Source of the DNA: Pelagimonas sp050633425
Lineage (GTDB): Bacteria; Pseudomonadota; Alphaproteobacteria; Rhodobacterales; Rhodobacteraceae
Direction of reading: 5' to 3'
Assembly: GCF_050633425.1 (NCBI RefSeq)
Contig: NZ_JBOEGM010000039.1
Span: 1-64,000, forward strand
Length of the DNA: 64,000 nucleotides
The notes beneath the pieces were generated by a model. The model saw only the letters and a program-made list of their open reading frames with translations. It had not been told where the DNA came from and did not search any database. Shown here in pieces: positions 18,009 to 25,937 of this stretch. The stretch's first letter is position 1; each line of letters starts with the position of its first letter. Position numbers and translations under genes: made by a program.

Positions 18009-18788
18009 TCAGTCCGTACGCAAGTCTGGCAGGGTGAAGTCCATGTAGCGGCGTTCTTCGGCCAGCGTCGCGGCATCGACCACGCCGGACTGGCCCGCAC
18101 CGACGGTCTGAATAGCTTCGAGCTCCCACATGCGTGTCATGGCGATGGCCAGCTCGGCCGTGACGCGGGTGTTGTGATCCACGGCTTCTTTGAGCGTTTC
18201 CATGTTGGGGATCAGCGAGACCAGCTGTTCGACCCGCTCGAGGGATTGCGCGGCCTCGTCATAGCTATTTTCGGCCGCCGCTGACATCACCGCCCCGGTG
18301 CCCGCTTGGCTGGCAATGCGTTCCGCGCCCGGATTGCCGCTGCTGGCCATGTCGGACAGGCTTTCTTGGTCAAATCCTGCGTCCTCCAAGGCTTGCGTCA
18401 TGCGGCCTTCCATCTGTGGGGCCGCATTGCCGATCAGACCGCTGAAATCGCCGCTTTGGATTTGCCGGATGGTGCCGAGGAGATTTCCGAATTCCTGATC
18501 GAGAAGCCCGTCGAGATCACCACCCATGGCCATCTCGATGATATCCGATGCGCCGGTCAGGGCGGCGTAGGTCTCGTTGAGCGTGTCGAGTTGCTGCTGC
18601 ACCAGATCGAGCTGCTCGAGAAGCGTGTCGAGCTGGTCGGTCTGGATCCCGAAATCCTCCAGCATTTGCTGCAGCTGGCGAATTTCTTGCGCGATGTTGC
18701 GCGTGTCGACCGTCGGCACGCCTTGAGCAGTTGCAGGAGACGCAACCAACAATGCGTAGGTCGCTACGGCAGAAAGAAAGCGGATCAT
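18009..18788 (-). CDS. virB5: T4SS minor pilus protein VirB5/TrbJ-like
   Basis: 259 aa with a signal peptide (to about residue 21, ending TAQGVP). The mature part is a long helical hairpin (QEIRQLQQMLEDFGIQTDQLDTLLEQLDLVQQQLDTL) and a C-terminal helix bundle, typical of VirB5/TrbJ pilus-tip proteins. Its N-terminal AQGVPTVD and its C-terminal ELAIAMTRMWELEAIQ...RYMDF resemble the ends of the upstream transglycosylase fusion, so the two are probably paralogues. ATGA overlap with that gene. Confidence 0.82.
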   Translation of the reverse strand: MIRFLSAVATYALLVASPATAQGVPTVDTRNIAQEIRQLQQMLEDFGIQTDQLDTLLEQLDLVQQQLDTLNETYAALTGASDIIEMAMGGDLDGLLDQEFGNLLGTIRQIQSGDFSGLIGNAAPQMEGRMTQALEDAGFDQESLSDMASSGNPGAERIASQAGTGAVMSAAAENSYDEAAQSLERVEQLVSLIPNMETLKEAVDHNTRVTAELAIAMTRMWELEAIQTVGAGQSGVVDAATLAEERRYMDFTLPDLRTD

Positions 18789-19933
18789 CGGAGGGCCTCC
18801 AGATCGAATTGCATGAAGTCTTGTTCGCGTGCCTGCGCGGCCGCCATGGCCAGCTCTGCCGCACTAAGCGGGCGGGTATGGGCCGCCTTAAGGCGCGTGC
18901 GGATCGCGATCAGTCGGGCGAGTTCGGCGCGCGCATAGGTGTTGAGCGACATGGCCGCATAAATGTCGTCAGTTTCGCCAATGCGTCTGATGATGTCCTG
19001 AACGCGCTGCGCGGCCGCTTGCACCGAGACCATGGAATAATCGCCATAGACCCCTGCGCCGAACGAGGTGAGGCTCATGGTCGAGTTTGCGAGCAAGACC
19101 GGATCGATGGTGCCAAGCGCGTCCACGCCGCCGACGCTGGCAAGGTAGAGATTGTAGCGCTTGGGGATCACCTGAACGTAGTGCTGGGTCTCGGCAAAAG
19201 GGGGTACGCCGCCGTAGCGCTGCACATTGCCGGGACCGGCATTATAGGCCGCGAGCCCGTGAATGATGTTGCCGTCAAACATCGCCAGCATCTGCGCCAG
19301 ATAGCGCGCGCCGCCGGTGACCTGGATGTAGGGGTTTTTATCGTAGGCGGGGTAGATCCCGAGATCCTGTGCGGTGCCGGGCATTATCTGGGTCAGGCCA
19401 AATGCACCGACTGGGGAGCGCGCTCCGATGGTGAAGCGGCTTTCTTGCCAGATCAGCGCCTGCAACAGGCAGCGCCATTGCTTGGGCGACAGGCCCGCTG
19501 CGCGCACGCCGGACATATGGTGCGTTTCCTGAGCCGCGCGAATGATCAGCTCTTCGATCGAGCCGGAGGCGTCGCCGAACATTTGAGCAGCGCCGGGGTT
19601 TAGATCGACCGGGCTGTAAAGCGTGCCAGCAGCGCTTTCAGGTGATGAACCAGCTTCTAAGCTCGCGACCAGCGCACCTGAATTTCCGCTGGCAAGGGTC
19701 GAGGCATCGAGGATGCTTTCCAGCGCCTGGAGTTGTTCCTGCTCGAGCGCTTCGAGCTTTTCCTCTTTGGTCAAACGATCCCGCTGCAGCGCCAGATCTT
19801 GTTCGCCCTGCTGCAACACGCGCTCGCGCTGCAAGAACATGCCCGCATCGAATGTGGGCACGCCTTGGGCAAAGGCCATTGACGCGGCGAAACAGACTAA
19901 GCCCGCAAAGATATGCAGGCGGTGCTTACTCAC
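18785..19933 (-). CDS. VirB5-like protein with inserted lytic transglycosylase domain
   Basis: 382 aa from GTG 19933, which overlaps the stop of the small lipoprotein gene and places a signal peptide (ending MAFAQ) at the start; the longer ATG frame has no such signal. Mature sequence opens with AQGVPTFD, then a coiled coil (LQRERVLQQGEQDLALQRDRLTKEE). At about 155-275 comes a complete SLT domain: catalytic Glu in WQESRF, SPVGAFGLTQIMPGTAQDLGI, GGARYLAQML, GLAAYNAGPGNVQRYGGVPPFAET. The last 90 residues return to a VirB5-like helix bundle ending FMQFDLEAL. It should cut peptidoglycan while built into the pilus base or tip. A separate VirB1-type enzyme is also encoded (23009-23659). Confidence 0.8.
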   Translation of the reverse strand: MSKHRLHIFAGLVCFAASMAFAQGVPTFDAGMFLQRERVLQQGEQDLALQRDRLTKEEKLEALEQEQLQALESILDASTLASGNSGALVASLEAGSSPESAAGTLYSPVDLNPGAAQMFGDASGSIEELIIRAAQETHHMSGVRAAGLSPKQWRCLLQALIWQESRFTIGARSPVGAFGLTQIMPGTAQDLGIYPAYDKNPYIQVTGGARYLAQMLAMFDGNIIHGLAAYNAGPGNVQRYGGVPPFAETQHYVQVIPKRYNLYLASVGGVDALGTIDPVLLANSTMSLTSFGAGVYGDYSMVSVQAAAQRVQDIIRRIGETDDIYAAMSLNTYARAELARLIAIRTRLKAAHTRPLSAAELAMAAAQAREQDFMQFDLEALR

Positions 19934-20084
19934 CGAGACCACCAATCGGCCCGAGCAGCTCGAAATTGCAGTTGCTGCGGCTGACCTCGGCAAAGGAGTT
20001 GAAGCATTCCGCTTCTGATGGCCGGTATTCCGCGCAGGCTGTCAGGGTCAAAAGGGTGAGGGTCAGTACGCAAAGTCTAAGCAT
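19926..20084 (-). CDS. virB7: Small T4SS lipoprotein, VirB7-like
   Basis: 52 aa from ATG 20084, inside the end of virB4 (8-base overlap). A hydrophobic leader ends in the lipobox LTAC, followed by AEYRPSEAECFNSF. Size, lipobox and place in the operon match VirB7, the outer-membrane lipoprotein that stabilises VirB9. Two further cysteines (in AECF and SNCNF) could form the disulfide used by Agrobacterium VirB7. VirB7 proteins share little sequence, so the call rests on size and context. Confidence 0.7.
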   Translation of the reverse strand: MLRLCVLTLTLLTLTACAEYRPSEAECFNSFAEVSRSNCNFELLGPIGGLGE

Positions 20085-22443
20085 CAATTTGTCTCCAAAA
20101 ATCGGGGTTTTGACGATAATCCGCGCTAACCAGCGCTTCGCCTTTTTCCATGCCGCCAAGGATCGTGAGGTAGGGGCCAAGGGCGCTGAGATCAGCGTCG
20201 ATCACCACCGAACCTTGATCTTCGCGCACCAACGCCAGACGGGAGTTGCTGCCGGTGCCGAGCAAAACGCTGAGCTCTTTCTCAGAAAGGCCCAGCATGG
20301 TGTAATCGCTGGCCGAGGCGCGGATGTTGGGTAGCAGAAGCTGCGTCGGCACAGCCTCGACGATCGTTTTGCCAGTGCGGGTTTTCTCAAGCTGGCTTGC
20401 GTATTGGGTCATCATCACGACAACCGCGTTTTGTTTGCGCGCCGTGACCAGCCAGTTGCTGAGCCGATCTGCGAAATACGGGTTGTCGAGCGCTTTCCAG
20501 GCCTCATCGATGATGATCAATGTCGGCTTGCGGTCCTCGATGACGCGTTCCACCCGCCGAAACAGGTAGGACAGGACAGCCATGCGTTCCTTTTCGCTTT
20601 CGCTCTCGAGAATGCCGGTAAGGTCGAAGCCCACGACATCACCATCGAGCGAGAAGGTATCCTCAGCACTTTGCCCGAAGATCCAGCCATATCGACCGTC
20701 TGCGGTCCATTCCTGTATCCGCTCAAACAGGTCCCCTTCATCTGCCCCCGCCACAAACAGCGAGGCCAGATCCTGCCAGTTGCGCAGGGCGGCATCGCTC
20801 GCTCCGGCGTTCTGGCGCACCACCTCTTGAATTCGGTTGATCTGGACCGGGCTCAGAGGCTTGTCGGAGCGATGCAAAAGGGTGGCCAACCAATCAGAAA
20901 GCCAGGCTTGCCCGCGCCCATCGATTTCGGTGCGCAGCGGGTTGAGACCGGTTGCTTCACCCGCTTTGATGGCGCTGTAGCGCCCGCCATTGGCCCGCAC
21001 GGCCATTTCCATACCCGCGCGATAGTCGAACACGAACACGCGCGCGTCGCAGCGACGGGCTTGGGTCATCAGGAAAGCCGACAGCACTGACTTGCCTGAG
21101 CCAGGACGGCCGAGGATCAAGGTGTGCCCGCCTGTCGGCTCTTTGTCCGGCTGACCCGCCTCGTGGTAGTTGAACAGGAAGCCCGAGCGTTCAGGCGTCG
21201 GGAACAGGGAGATTGGTTTGCCCCAAGGCACTTTGTGCCCGGGTTTTCCCAGTTGACCGCGATGGAGCGCCGCGAGATCGGCAAAGTTTGTGTTGGTGAT
21301 GGCGGCCTTGCGGCTGCGCATCTGTCCATTGCCCGGATGCTGCGCGAAATAATGGGTCCGAGCCGCAAAGCTCTCATTCACCAGATTAACACCTTCACTG
21401 GCAGCGATGTTGCGCACCTCGGCGGCGATGGTTTCCAGCTTTTCTTCGGTCTCTGCAAAAACCGTCACCGTCATGTGATGATCGCCAAAGCTCAACCGTT
21501 TGGACTCCAGATCGTCCAGAGCGTCGACCAGTTCTTCGGCGAGAGAAATCGCGCCGTCATCGCTGGCCTTCATCAGGCGCTGTTGGCGCTTGATCCGGCT
21601 GGCCATGATGTTGCTGTTTATTGGCGTGAAGGAATGCGTGGCGACCATATCGACGGGCAGGTTCAGCTCATCAAACATGGTGCAGTTGGTTTTGGCCGGA
21701 TAAGTCTTTATCGCAAAGCTCGTACCAAACCGCTTGCCCGCCGTCCCGTCGTCGAGCGAAAAGCCGCGCCCCTGAAACGTGACGCGGGTGTTTGCCACAT
21801 CCTCGGCAATGACGCCAAAGCGGGATTTTGCGAAGAGCGGTCGCTCCTGTCCGATATTGAGTGCCCCGAGGAACCCGAGTAGCTCGCCGCTTTCGGCTCC
21901 GAGCAGACGCGGGTTCATCTCTGAAAAGGAAGACAGTAGGAATCCAACGACCTCGCTGAGCTTGCGCAATTGCTTGGCGGTCTGGTCTTTGAGCTGGGAG
22001 ATCGAGTCTGAGCGTTTCAGGCGCAGCCGCGCGCCTAGGGGCGGACGCTTCAGAACTGTTAGTGTGAGGGTCTTGTCGCGCAGGCCCGCTTGCGCCATGG
22101 CCGCTTGCCACCGGGTATCGAGTGCTTGCGCAAATCCCCCGTCGGGCACTGGTGGCAGCGTGGTCTCGATCGCCTTTGAAACTTTGTGCAAATAGAAACT
22201 ATATTCCGGCCCGATCTGCGCGATGATGGCAGCGAAGAGTGCTCGGATTTTCTCTAGGTGCGCGTCATCGCTGGTCATGCTGTTGACGCCATCGAGACGG
22301 ATGCATTGGAAGAGCGCATTGCCGCGCGTGCGGACCGTCACGTCATTCACGAGGCTGACATAGGGCAGCATGCTGGCCATTGGGCGCTCTTTGCGCGCCC
22401 AGTCCGGCAGCGTTGCAAGATCATCCGACGGATCACGGAGCAT
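20077..22443 (-). CDS. virB4: T4SS ATPase VirB4
   Basis: 788 aa. The N-terminal CagE/TrbE/VirB domain (VSLVNDVTVRTRGNALFQCIRLDG onward) is followed by the RecA-like domain with Walker A GRPGSGKSVLSAF (about 444-456), Walker B TLIIIDEAWKALDNPYF and the TQYASQLEKT motif. VirB4 is the largest of the three transfer ATPases and drives pilus biogenesis. Normal family length. Overlaps virB3 by 11 bases and virB7 by 8. Confidence 0.94.
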   Translation of the reverse strand: MLRDPSDDLATLPDWARKERPMASMLPYVSLVNDVTVRTRGNALFQCIRLDGVNSMTSDDAHLEKIRALFAAIIAQIGPEYSFYLHKVSKAIETTLPPVPDGGFAQALDTRWQAAMAQAGLRDKTLTLTVLKRPPLGARLRLKRSDSISQLKDQTAKQLRKLSEVVGFLLSSFSEMNPRLLGAESGELLGFLGALNIGQERPLFAKSRFGVIAEDVANTRVTFQGRGFSLDDGTAGKRFGTSFAIKTYPAKTNCTMFDELNLPVDMVATHSFTPINSNIMASRIKRQQRLMKASDDGAISLAEELVDALDDLESKRLSFGDHHMTVTVFAETEEKLETIAAEVRNIAASEGVNLVNESFAARTHYFAQHPGNGQMRSRKAAITNTNFADLAALHRGQLGKPGHKVPWGKPISLFPTPERSGFLFNYHEAGQPDKEPTGGHTLILGRPGSGKSVLSAFLMTQARRCDARVFVFDYRAGMEMAVRANGGRYSAIKAGEATGLNPLRTEIDGRGQAWLSDWLATLLHRSDKPLSPVQINRIQEVVRQNAGASDAALRNWQDLASLFVAGADEGDLFERIQEWTADGRYGWIFGQSAEDTFSLDGDVVGFDLTGILESESEKERMAVLSYLFRRVERVIEDRKPTLIIIDEAWKALDNPYFADRLSNWLVTARKQNAVVVMMTQYASQLEKTRTGKTIVEAVPTQLLLPNIRASASDYTMLGLSEKELSVLLGTGSNSRLALVREDQGSVVIDADLSALGPYLTILGGMEKGEALVSADYRQNPDFWRQIDA

Positions 22444-22711
22444 AGCTATCCCCCGAATGGATCTTACGGTTTGGCGTCGGGGGCGTTTCCTGCAGCGTAG
22501 TGACCATCACCTCAAGAAAGGCAGGGTCCCAATCCGCCGCTTTCCAAAGTGCAGGATAGGCCAGAGCGGCGATGACGATCACCGGCCAGCTCTGAACCCA
22601 GAGAAACAGCAACACAAACCCGAAGAGCCAGACCATGGCATACATGATGGGCAAGCCGATTAGCTTTGGTGGCCGGATCAGGCCCAGGAAGAGGCGGGTT
22701 TGCGTTGCCAT
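22433..22711 (-). CDS. virB3: T4SS inner-membrane protein VirB3
   Basis: 92 aa with two close hydrophobic segments (about 19-38 and 42-57) after a short N-terminus RLFLGLIRPPKLIGLP, the conserved VirB3/TrbD opening. The C-terminal 30 residues are cytoplasmic. Normal size, tightly placed between virB2 and virB4. Confidence 0.88.
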   Translation of the reverse strand: MATQTRLFLGLIRPPKLIGLPIMYAMVWLFGFVLLFLWVQSWPVIVIAALAYPALWKAADWDPAFLEVMVTTLQETPPTPNRKIHSGDSYAP

Positions 22712-22718
22712 GCCGAAT

Positions 22719-23009
22719 TTACGCGCCCCAGATTGCAGTCACGATGGTCGGTGCAGCTGCGATGCCTGCAATCGCAACAAGCACCCAAAGGGCTTGGCGG
22801 AAATCCAGAATGCCGAAGAGCCAAGAGAGGAACACACCGATCAGGGCCAAGGTGCCGATGACAATACCCAAGGGGCCGGTGATCGTGTCGACGATACCTT
22901 GCAACAGGTTCTGCACCGGCGAAAGGTCAATGCTCTGCGCAAAGGCGGGGTTGGCAATCATCAAGCTGGCCAGAGCCAGCGACAGGATCGTGCGGAAATG
23001 AATGTGCAT
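22719..23009 (-). CDS. virB2: T4SS major pilin VirB2
   Basis: 96 aa. Long signal peptide ending NPAFAQS, then a short mature pilin with two hydrophobic helices (ITGPLGIVIGTLALIGVFLSWLF and ALWVLVAIAGIAAAPTIV) joined by a small polar loop (GILDFRQ). This is the VirB2/TrbC pilin plan. The start codon shares one base with the virB1 stop. Confidence 0.88.
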   Translation of the reverse strand: MHIHFRTILSLALASLMIANPAFAQSIDLSPVQNLLQGIVDTITGPLGIVIGTLALIGVFLSWLFGILDFRQALWVLVAIAGIAAAPTIVTAIWGA

Positions 23010-23659
23010 CAGGAGGCTCCAGTCAGTCGGTCACGCACCGCCATGACGCGGCGCACGTGATTTTGGGTTTCTTGGTAGGGAGGGATGCCGCCATAGCGCG
23101 CGACCGCGTCAGGCCCTGCGTTGTAGGCAGCGAGCGCGAGTTCGGCCGTGCCGAACTGCGCCAGCATCATCAGAAGGTAGCGAGCAGAGCCGTCGAGGTT
23201 GGCCTGCCAGTCATGCGGATCTACGTCGAGCTGCGCGGCCGTCGCGGGCATCAGCTGCCCGAGGCCAATCGCGCCTGCAGAACTGCGCGCATTCGGGCGA
23301 TAGGCGCTTTCGATCTCGATATTGGCTTGAAATAGTGTCTGCCATTCCGTCACCGAAAGGCCAGCACGGCGCAGAGCTGGGTGCCCGCCGTAACGTTGCG
23401 CAGTGCTTTCAAGGACGGCGAGGATCTCGGGGCGAGGAACTGCGCGGGCGGGTACGGGGCGAGGTGTTTCAGGCTCGACGGGTTGAGAATACACGACCGG
23501 CGCAGAGCCCGCCACGTCAAGGCCGCCCCCATAGGTTCGTACAAAACTGTATTGTGGCGTACCTGAGCTGAGGCGGCCGTCTGTTTGCATCGCAAGGACA
23601 AAGCCTTCGGCCGAGGCCGTGTTCGCCAAAGCAGTGGTGATCAGCGCGAGTGATTTAAC
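23009..23659 (-). CDS. virB1: Lytic transglycosylase VirB1
   Basis: About 216 aa. The C-terminal 130 residues are an SLT domain: catalytic Glu in NIEIESAYRPNARS, SAGAIGLGQLMPATAAQLDV, GSARYLLMMLAQFG, ALAAYNAGPDAVARYGGIPPYQET. A signal peptide (KSLALITTALANTASAEG) precedes it, but no ATG, GTG or TTG stands at its head: the codon before the Lys is GTT (23657-23659), overlapping the upstream gene's TAA. The first in-frame TTG (23629) and ATG (23590) would cut the signal. The true start is unresolved; a base error or point mutation is possible. The enzyme opens the peptidoglycan for pore assembly. Confidence 0.8.
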   Translation of the reverse strand, partial: VKSLALITTALANTASAEGFVLAMQTDGRLSSGTPQYSFVRTYGGGLDVAGSAPVVYSQPVEPETPRPVPARAVPRPEILAVLESTAQRYGGHPALRRAGLSVTEWQTLFQANIEIESAYRPNARSSAGAIGLGQLMPATAAQLDVDPHDWQANLDGSARYLLMMLAQFGTAELALAAYNAGPDAVARYGGIPPYQETQNHVRRVMAVRDRLTGAS

Positions 23660-24002
23660 CTGCGTTGCCCAGCTTGTGCGAGGTGACTTTGCCTTCGACC
23701 ATCGGGATAGATGCCGTATTGAGATCGAGACCCACCAAGAAACTGACCAACCCGTTGATGGTTTTAAATTCCCGCGCCGCCATATTATTGCGCGCAGTGA
23801 CAAGCAAACGCCGCGTCTCACCATCCGGCGAAATGCAGTGCACGGTCCAGACACCGGACCATTGAGCAGAGGTTCTATTAGGCGTGGAGCGGCATACGAC
23901 ATCCGCTGAATGACCCTCAGCGAGCAGCACACGCAGCCCGTCTTCACTAACAACATTCGGGGCATCTTGCATTAAGTTCAAGAGATCCGAGCCTCGCGAC
24001 AT
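23655..24002 (-). CDS. Hypothetical protein (115 aa), first gene of the vir operon
   Basis: Leads the minus-strand vir operon and overlaps the apparent virB1 start by five bases. The product has no signal peptide or membrane segment; the middle contains VCRSTPNRTSAQWSGVWTVHCIS and TARNNMAAREFKTINGLVSFL, with a balanced, globular-looking composition. I do not recognise the family. As the first gene it might be a regulator or a cytoplasmic assembly factor, but nothing in the sequence shows this. Confidence 0.6.
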   Translation of the reverse strand: MSRGSDLLNLMQDAPNVVSEDGLRVLLAEGHSADVVCRSTPNRTSAQWSGVWTVHCISPDGETRRLLVTARNNMAAREFKTINGLVSFLVGLDLNTASIPMVEGKVTSHKLGNAG

Positions 24003-24085
24003 GGTGCAGAGCCCGGTAGTCCCTCATGGACTGCCAAACCCTTGCATTGCTATAATATCGCATTCAATAGATTGGTTGTGACTTG

Positions 24086-24288
24086 ATGCGCTATGAATGC
24101 CTTAATAGACATTTATCGGAATATAATCCACAAACCAAGGCAGTTGGAGCGACGATCAAGAAAGGGGCAATGATCGCGGCGAGTTCAATTTGCGCCGGAC
24201 AAATGGGATTGGCACAAAAGCTGATTGCCGCCGATCCCGCTTTTTGCGCCAGAGAGCAAAGAGGTGATCCGCACCTATGCCGATCTGG
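24086..24288 (+). pseudogene. Decayed coding fragment left of the first IS5 copy
   Basis: A frame from ATG 24086 reads about 55 residues (MRYECLN... to LIAADP). A one-base shift near 24238 (a run of Ts) then gives a more protein-like continuation, LFAPESKEVIRTYADLV, that runs into the IS end. The gene is broken by a frameshift and by the insertion. The origin is not recognised. The remainder of 24003-24085 probably holds the promoter of the vir operon on the minus strand. Confidence 0.3.
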
Positions 24289-25126
24289 TTAGGATCAGGA
24301 TGCATTGATTTTCGCAGCGCTGCGTGATTCACGGCTCGGAAAACGGAGCGGTGACATGAGCGACCTTTACTGGCTGACCGACGAGCAGATGGCCAAGCTT
24401 TCCCCTTTTTTCCCGAAGTCGCACGGCAAGCCTCGCGTCGATGATCGGCGTGTGTTGAGCGGGATTATCTTCATCAATCGCAATGGCTTGCGTTGGCGCG
24501 ACGCTCCTGCCGCCTATGGTCCACACAAGACACTCTACAGCCGCTGGAAGCGTTGGAGCGAGAAAGGCATCTTCGCGCGGATGATGACCGGGCTCGCTGC
24601 GGCGCACGGCGAACAGAAGACTGTGATGATCGACGCGACATACCTCAAGGCACATCGCACAGCGACCAGCATGGCCGCTAAAAAGGGGGGTGTGGTCGCC
24701 TGATCGGTCGCACCAAGGGCGGCATCAACACCAAGCTGCACGCAATCTGTGACAGCTAGGGAAGACCAATCGATCTGTTCGTCACCGCCGGACAGGTCAG
24801 CGATTATATCGGCGCACGGGCACTGCTTAGCGGCCTGACAAACGTCAAATGGCTGCTCGGAGATCGTGGCCATGACGCTGACTGGTTCCGAGAAGCGTTG
24901 AAAGACAAAGGGATACACGCCTGTATCCCCGGTCGAAACCAGCGCAAGACGACGGTCAAATACGACAAGCGCCGATACAAACGGCGCAACCGGATCGAAA
25001 TAATGTTTGGCAGGCTCAAGGATTGGAGACGCGTGGCAACACGCTATGACCGCTGTCCCAAGGTCTTCCTCTCAGCCATCGCGCTCGCTGCTGCCGTGAT
25101 CTACTGGTTATGAATCCTGACCCTAG
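24289..25126 (+). mobile_element. IS5-family (IS427-like) insertion sequence, copy 1
   Basis: About 838 bp bounded by imperfect inverted repeats: TTAGGATCAGGATGCAT (24289-24305) and ATGAATCCTGACCCTAG (25110-25126), 14 of 17 positions matching. It carries a single DDE transposase region in two frames. Both ends carry a TTA/CTA trinucleotide, which fits the short TNA-type target duplication of this group. It has inserted in an already unstable stretch, with coding debris on each side. Confidence 0.8.
24356..25113 (+). pseudogene. IS5-family DDE transposase, copy 1 (inactive)
   Basis: The first frame starts at ATG 24356 (MSDLYWLTDEQMAKL, then PRVDDRRVLSGI and the DDE Asp in VMIDATYLKAH) and ends at TGA 24703. 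A -1 shift at the AAAAAGGGGGG run (24679-24690) would join it to the second frame (RLIGRTKGG ... DRGHDADWF ... RRNRIEIMFGRLKDWRR), as in the programmed frameshifting known for IS427-type elements. The second frame has an internal TAG near 24759 (after the residues read as AICDS), so no full enzyme can be made. Confidence 0.8.
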
Positions 25127-25311
25127 ACACATCAGTGATATTGCCAAAATTACCTGAAGTAAATTTAGTCAAATTCATTGGCGAACATCCTGATTCAGAC
25201 GTATTGACACTTAACAAGTGTCTGGACGACAAGCTGGCCGAATTATATTTCCAGGGGGGGGAAATTGCAAAAGGTATACCAAGTATTGATTGCAAACGTG
25301 GAACCCTTTGA
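25123..25311 (+). pseudogene. Coding debris right of IS copy 1
   Basis: Immediately right of the IS, one frame stays open for 62 codons and reads like protein (LDTSVILPKLPEVNLVKFIG ... NKCLDDKLAELYFQGGEIAKGIP) before TGA 25309-25311. There is no plausible start. The LDTSVI opening recalls PIN-domain toxins but I cannot confirm that. It is probably the tail of a gene cut by the insertion; 25312-25435 shows nothing further. Confidence 0.25.
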
Positions 25312-25435
25312 AACCTTTTGAATGTAGGTAGATCGCAGATAGCCTGATGTTGGGATATCCGAAGCTTCACTCACCCATCGGTGCCTAATTTTCAGGAACA
25401 AAACGGACTCGTCTATCTGGAGTGAACTCGATACA

Positions 25436-25897
25436 ATGCATCATATTAATCCAGATCATTATCTCAATGTTGATGGTATCAGGCTTTGGACCGCGGAGCG
25501 TAGTGAGCGTGCTTGGGCATCTGCCTATGCCGGATTCGAGGCGGCGCTTACAGCACGGAACGGAAATGCCACCGTTTATCTCGTTTGTGGGATGCAAGGT
25601 GCTGGAAAAACAACTTGGGTTGAAAATCGACCAGACAACGACAATGAAATCTATTTTGATGCAGCACTTCCCGCCCGAGAACACCGTATGCCATTGATCC
25701 AATTGGCCAGAGGAAATTGCAAAAAGTTGGTCAGCGTATGGATTGATACACCCATTTCAATGGCGAAGCAGAGAAACAAATCCCGGCGCGCCGATCATGT
25801 GGTGCCCGAATCTTCGCTTGTAGCAGTAGCAGAGCGGTTCGAGCCACCATCAACAAGTGAAGGGTTTGACACGTGTTTTCGAATTACCAAACTTTGA
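25436..25897 (+). CDS. Small P-loop kinase (AAA_33-like)
   Basis: 153 aa. A P-loop GMQGAGKTTW lies at about 51-60, followed by LVSVWIDTPISMAKQRNKSRRADHVVPESSLVAVAERFEPPSTSEGFD. This is the lid and substrate segment seen in small predicted kinases related to polynucleotide kinase and zeta toxin. The substrate is unknown. The ATG at 25436 has a weak GGAGTGA upstream. It stands alone between two IS copies. It could be a phage- or RNA-repair-type kinase, but no partner is present. Confidence 0.6.
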   Translation: MHHINPDHYLNVDGIRLWTAERSERAWASAYAGFEAALTARNGNATVYLVCGMQGAGKTTWVENRPDNDNEIYFDAALPAREHRMPLIQLARGNCKKLVSVWIDTPISMAKQRNKSRRADHVVPESSLVAVAERFEPPSTSEGFDTCFRITKL

Positions 25898-25937
25898 TCA
25901 GACACCCAAAGCACCTACTCGGTGAAAACTCCGCTCT

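Noticed and set aside
18306..18938. 210-aa plus-strand frame over virB5 and the fusion gene
   Set aside because: High GC gives long antisense frames here; no family sequence, and the minus-strand operon is complete.
19642..20334. 230-aa plus-strand frame over virB7 and virB4
   Set aside because: Shadow of coupled vir genes; no start signal.
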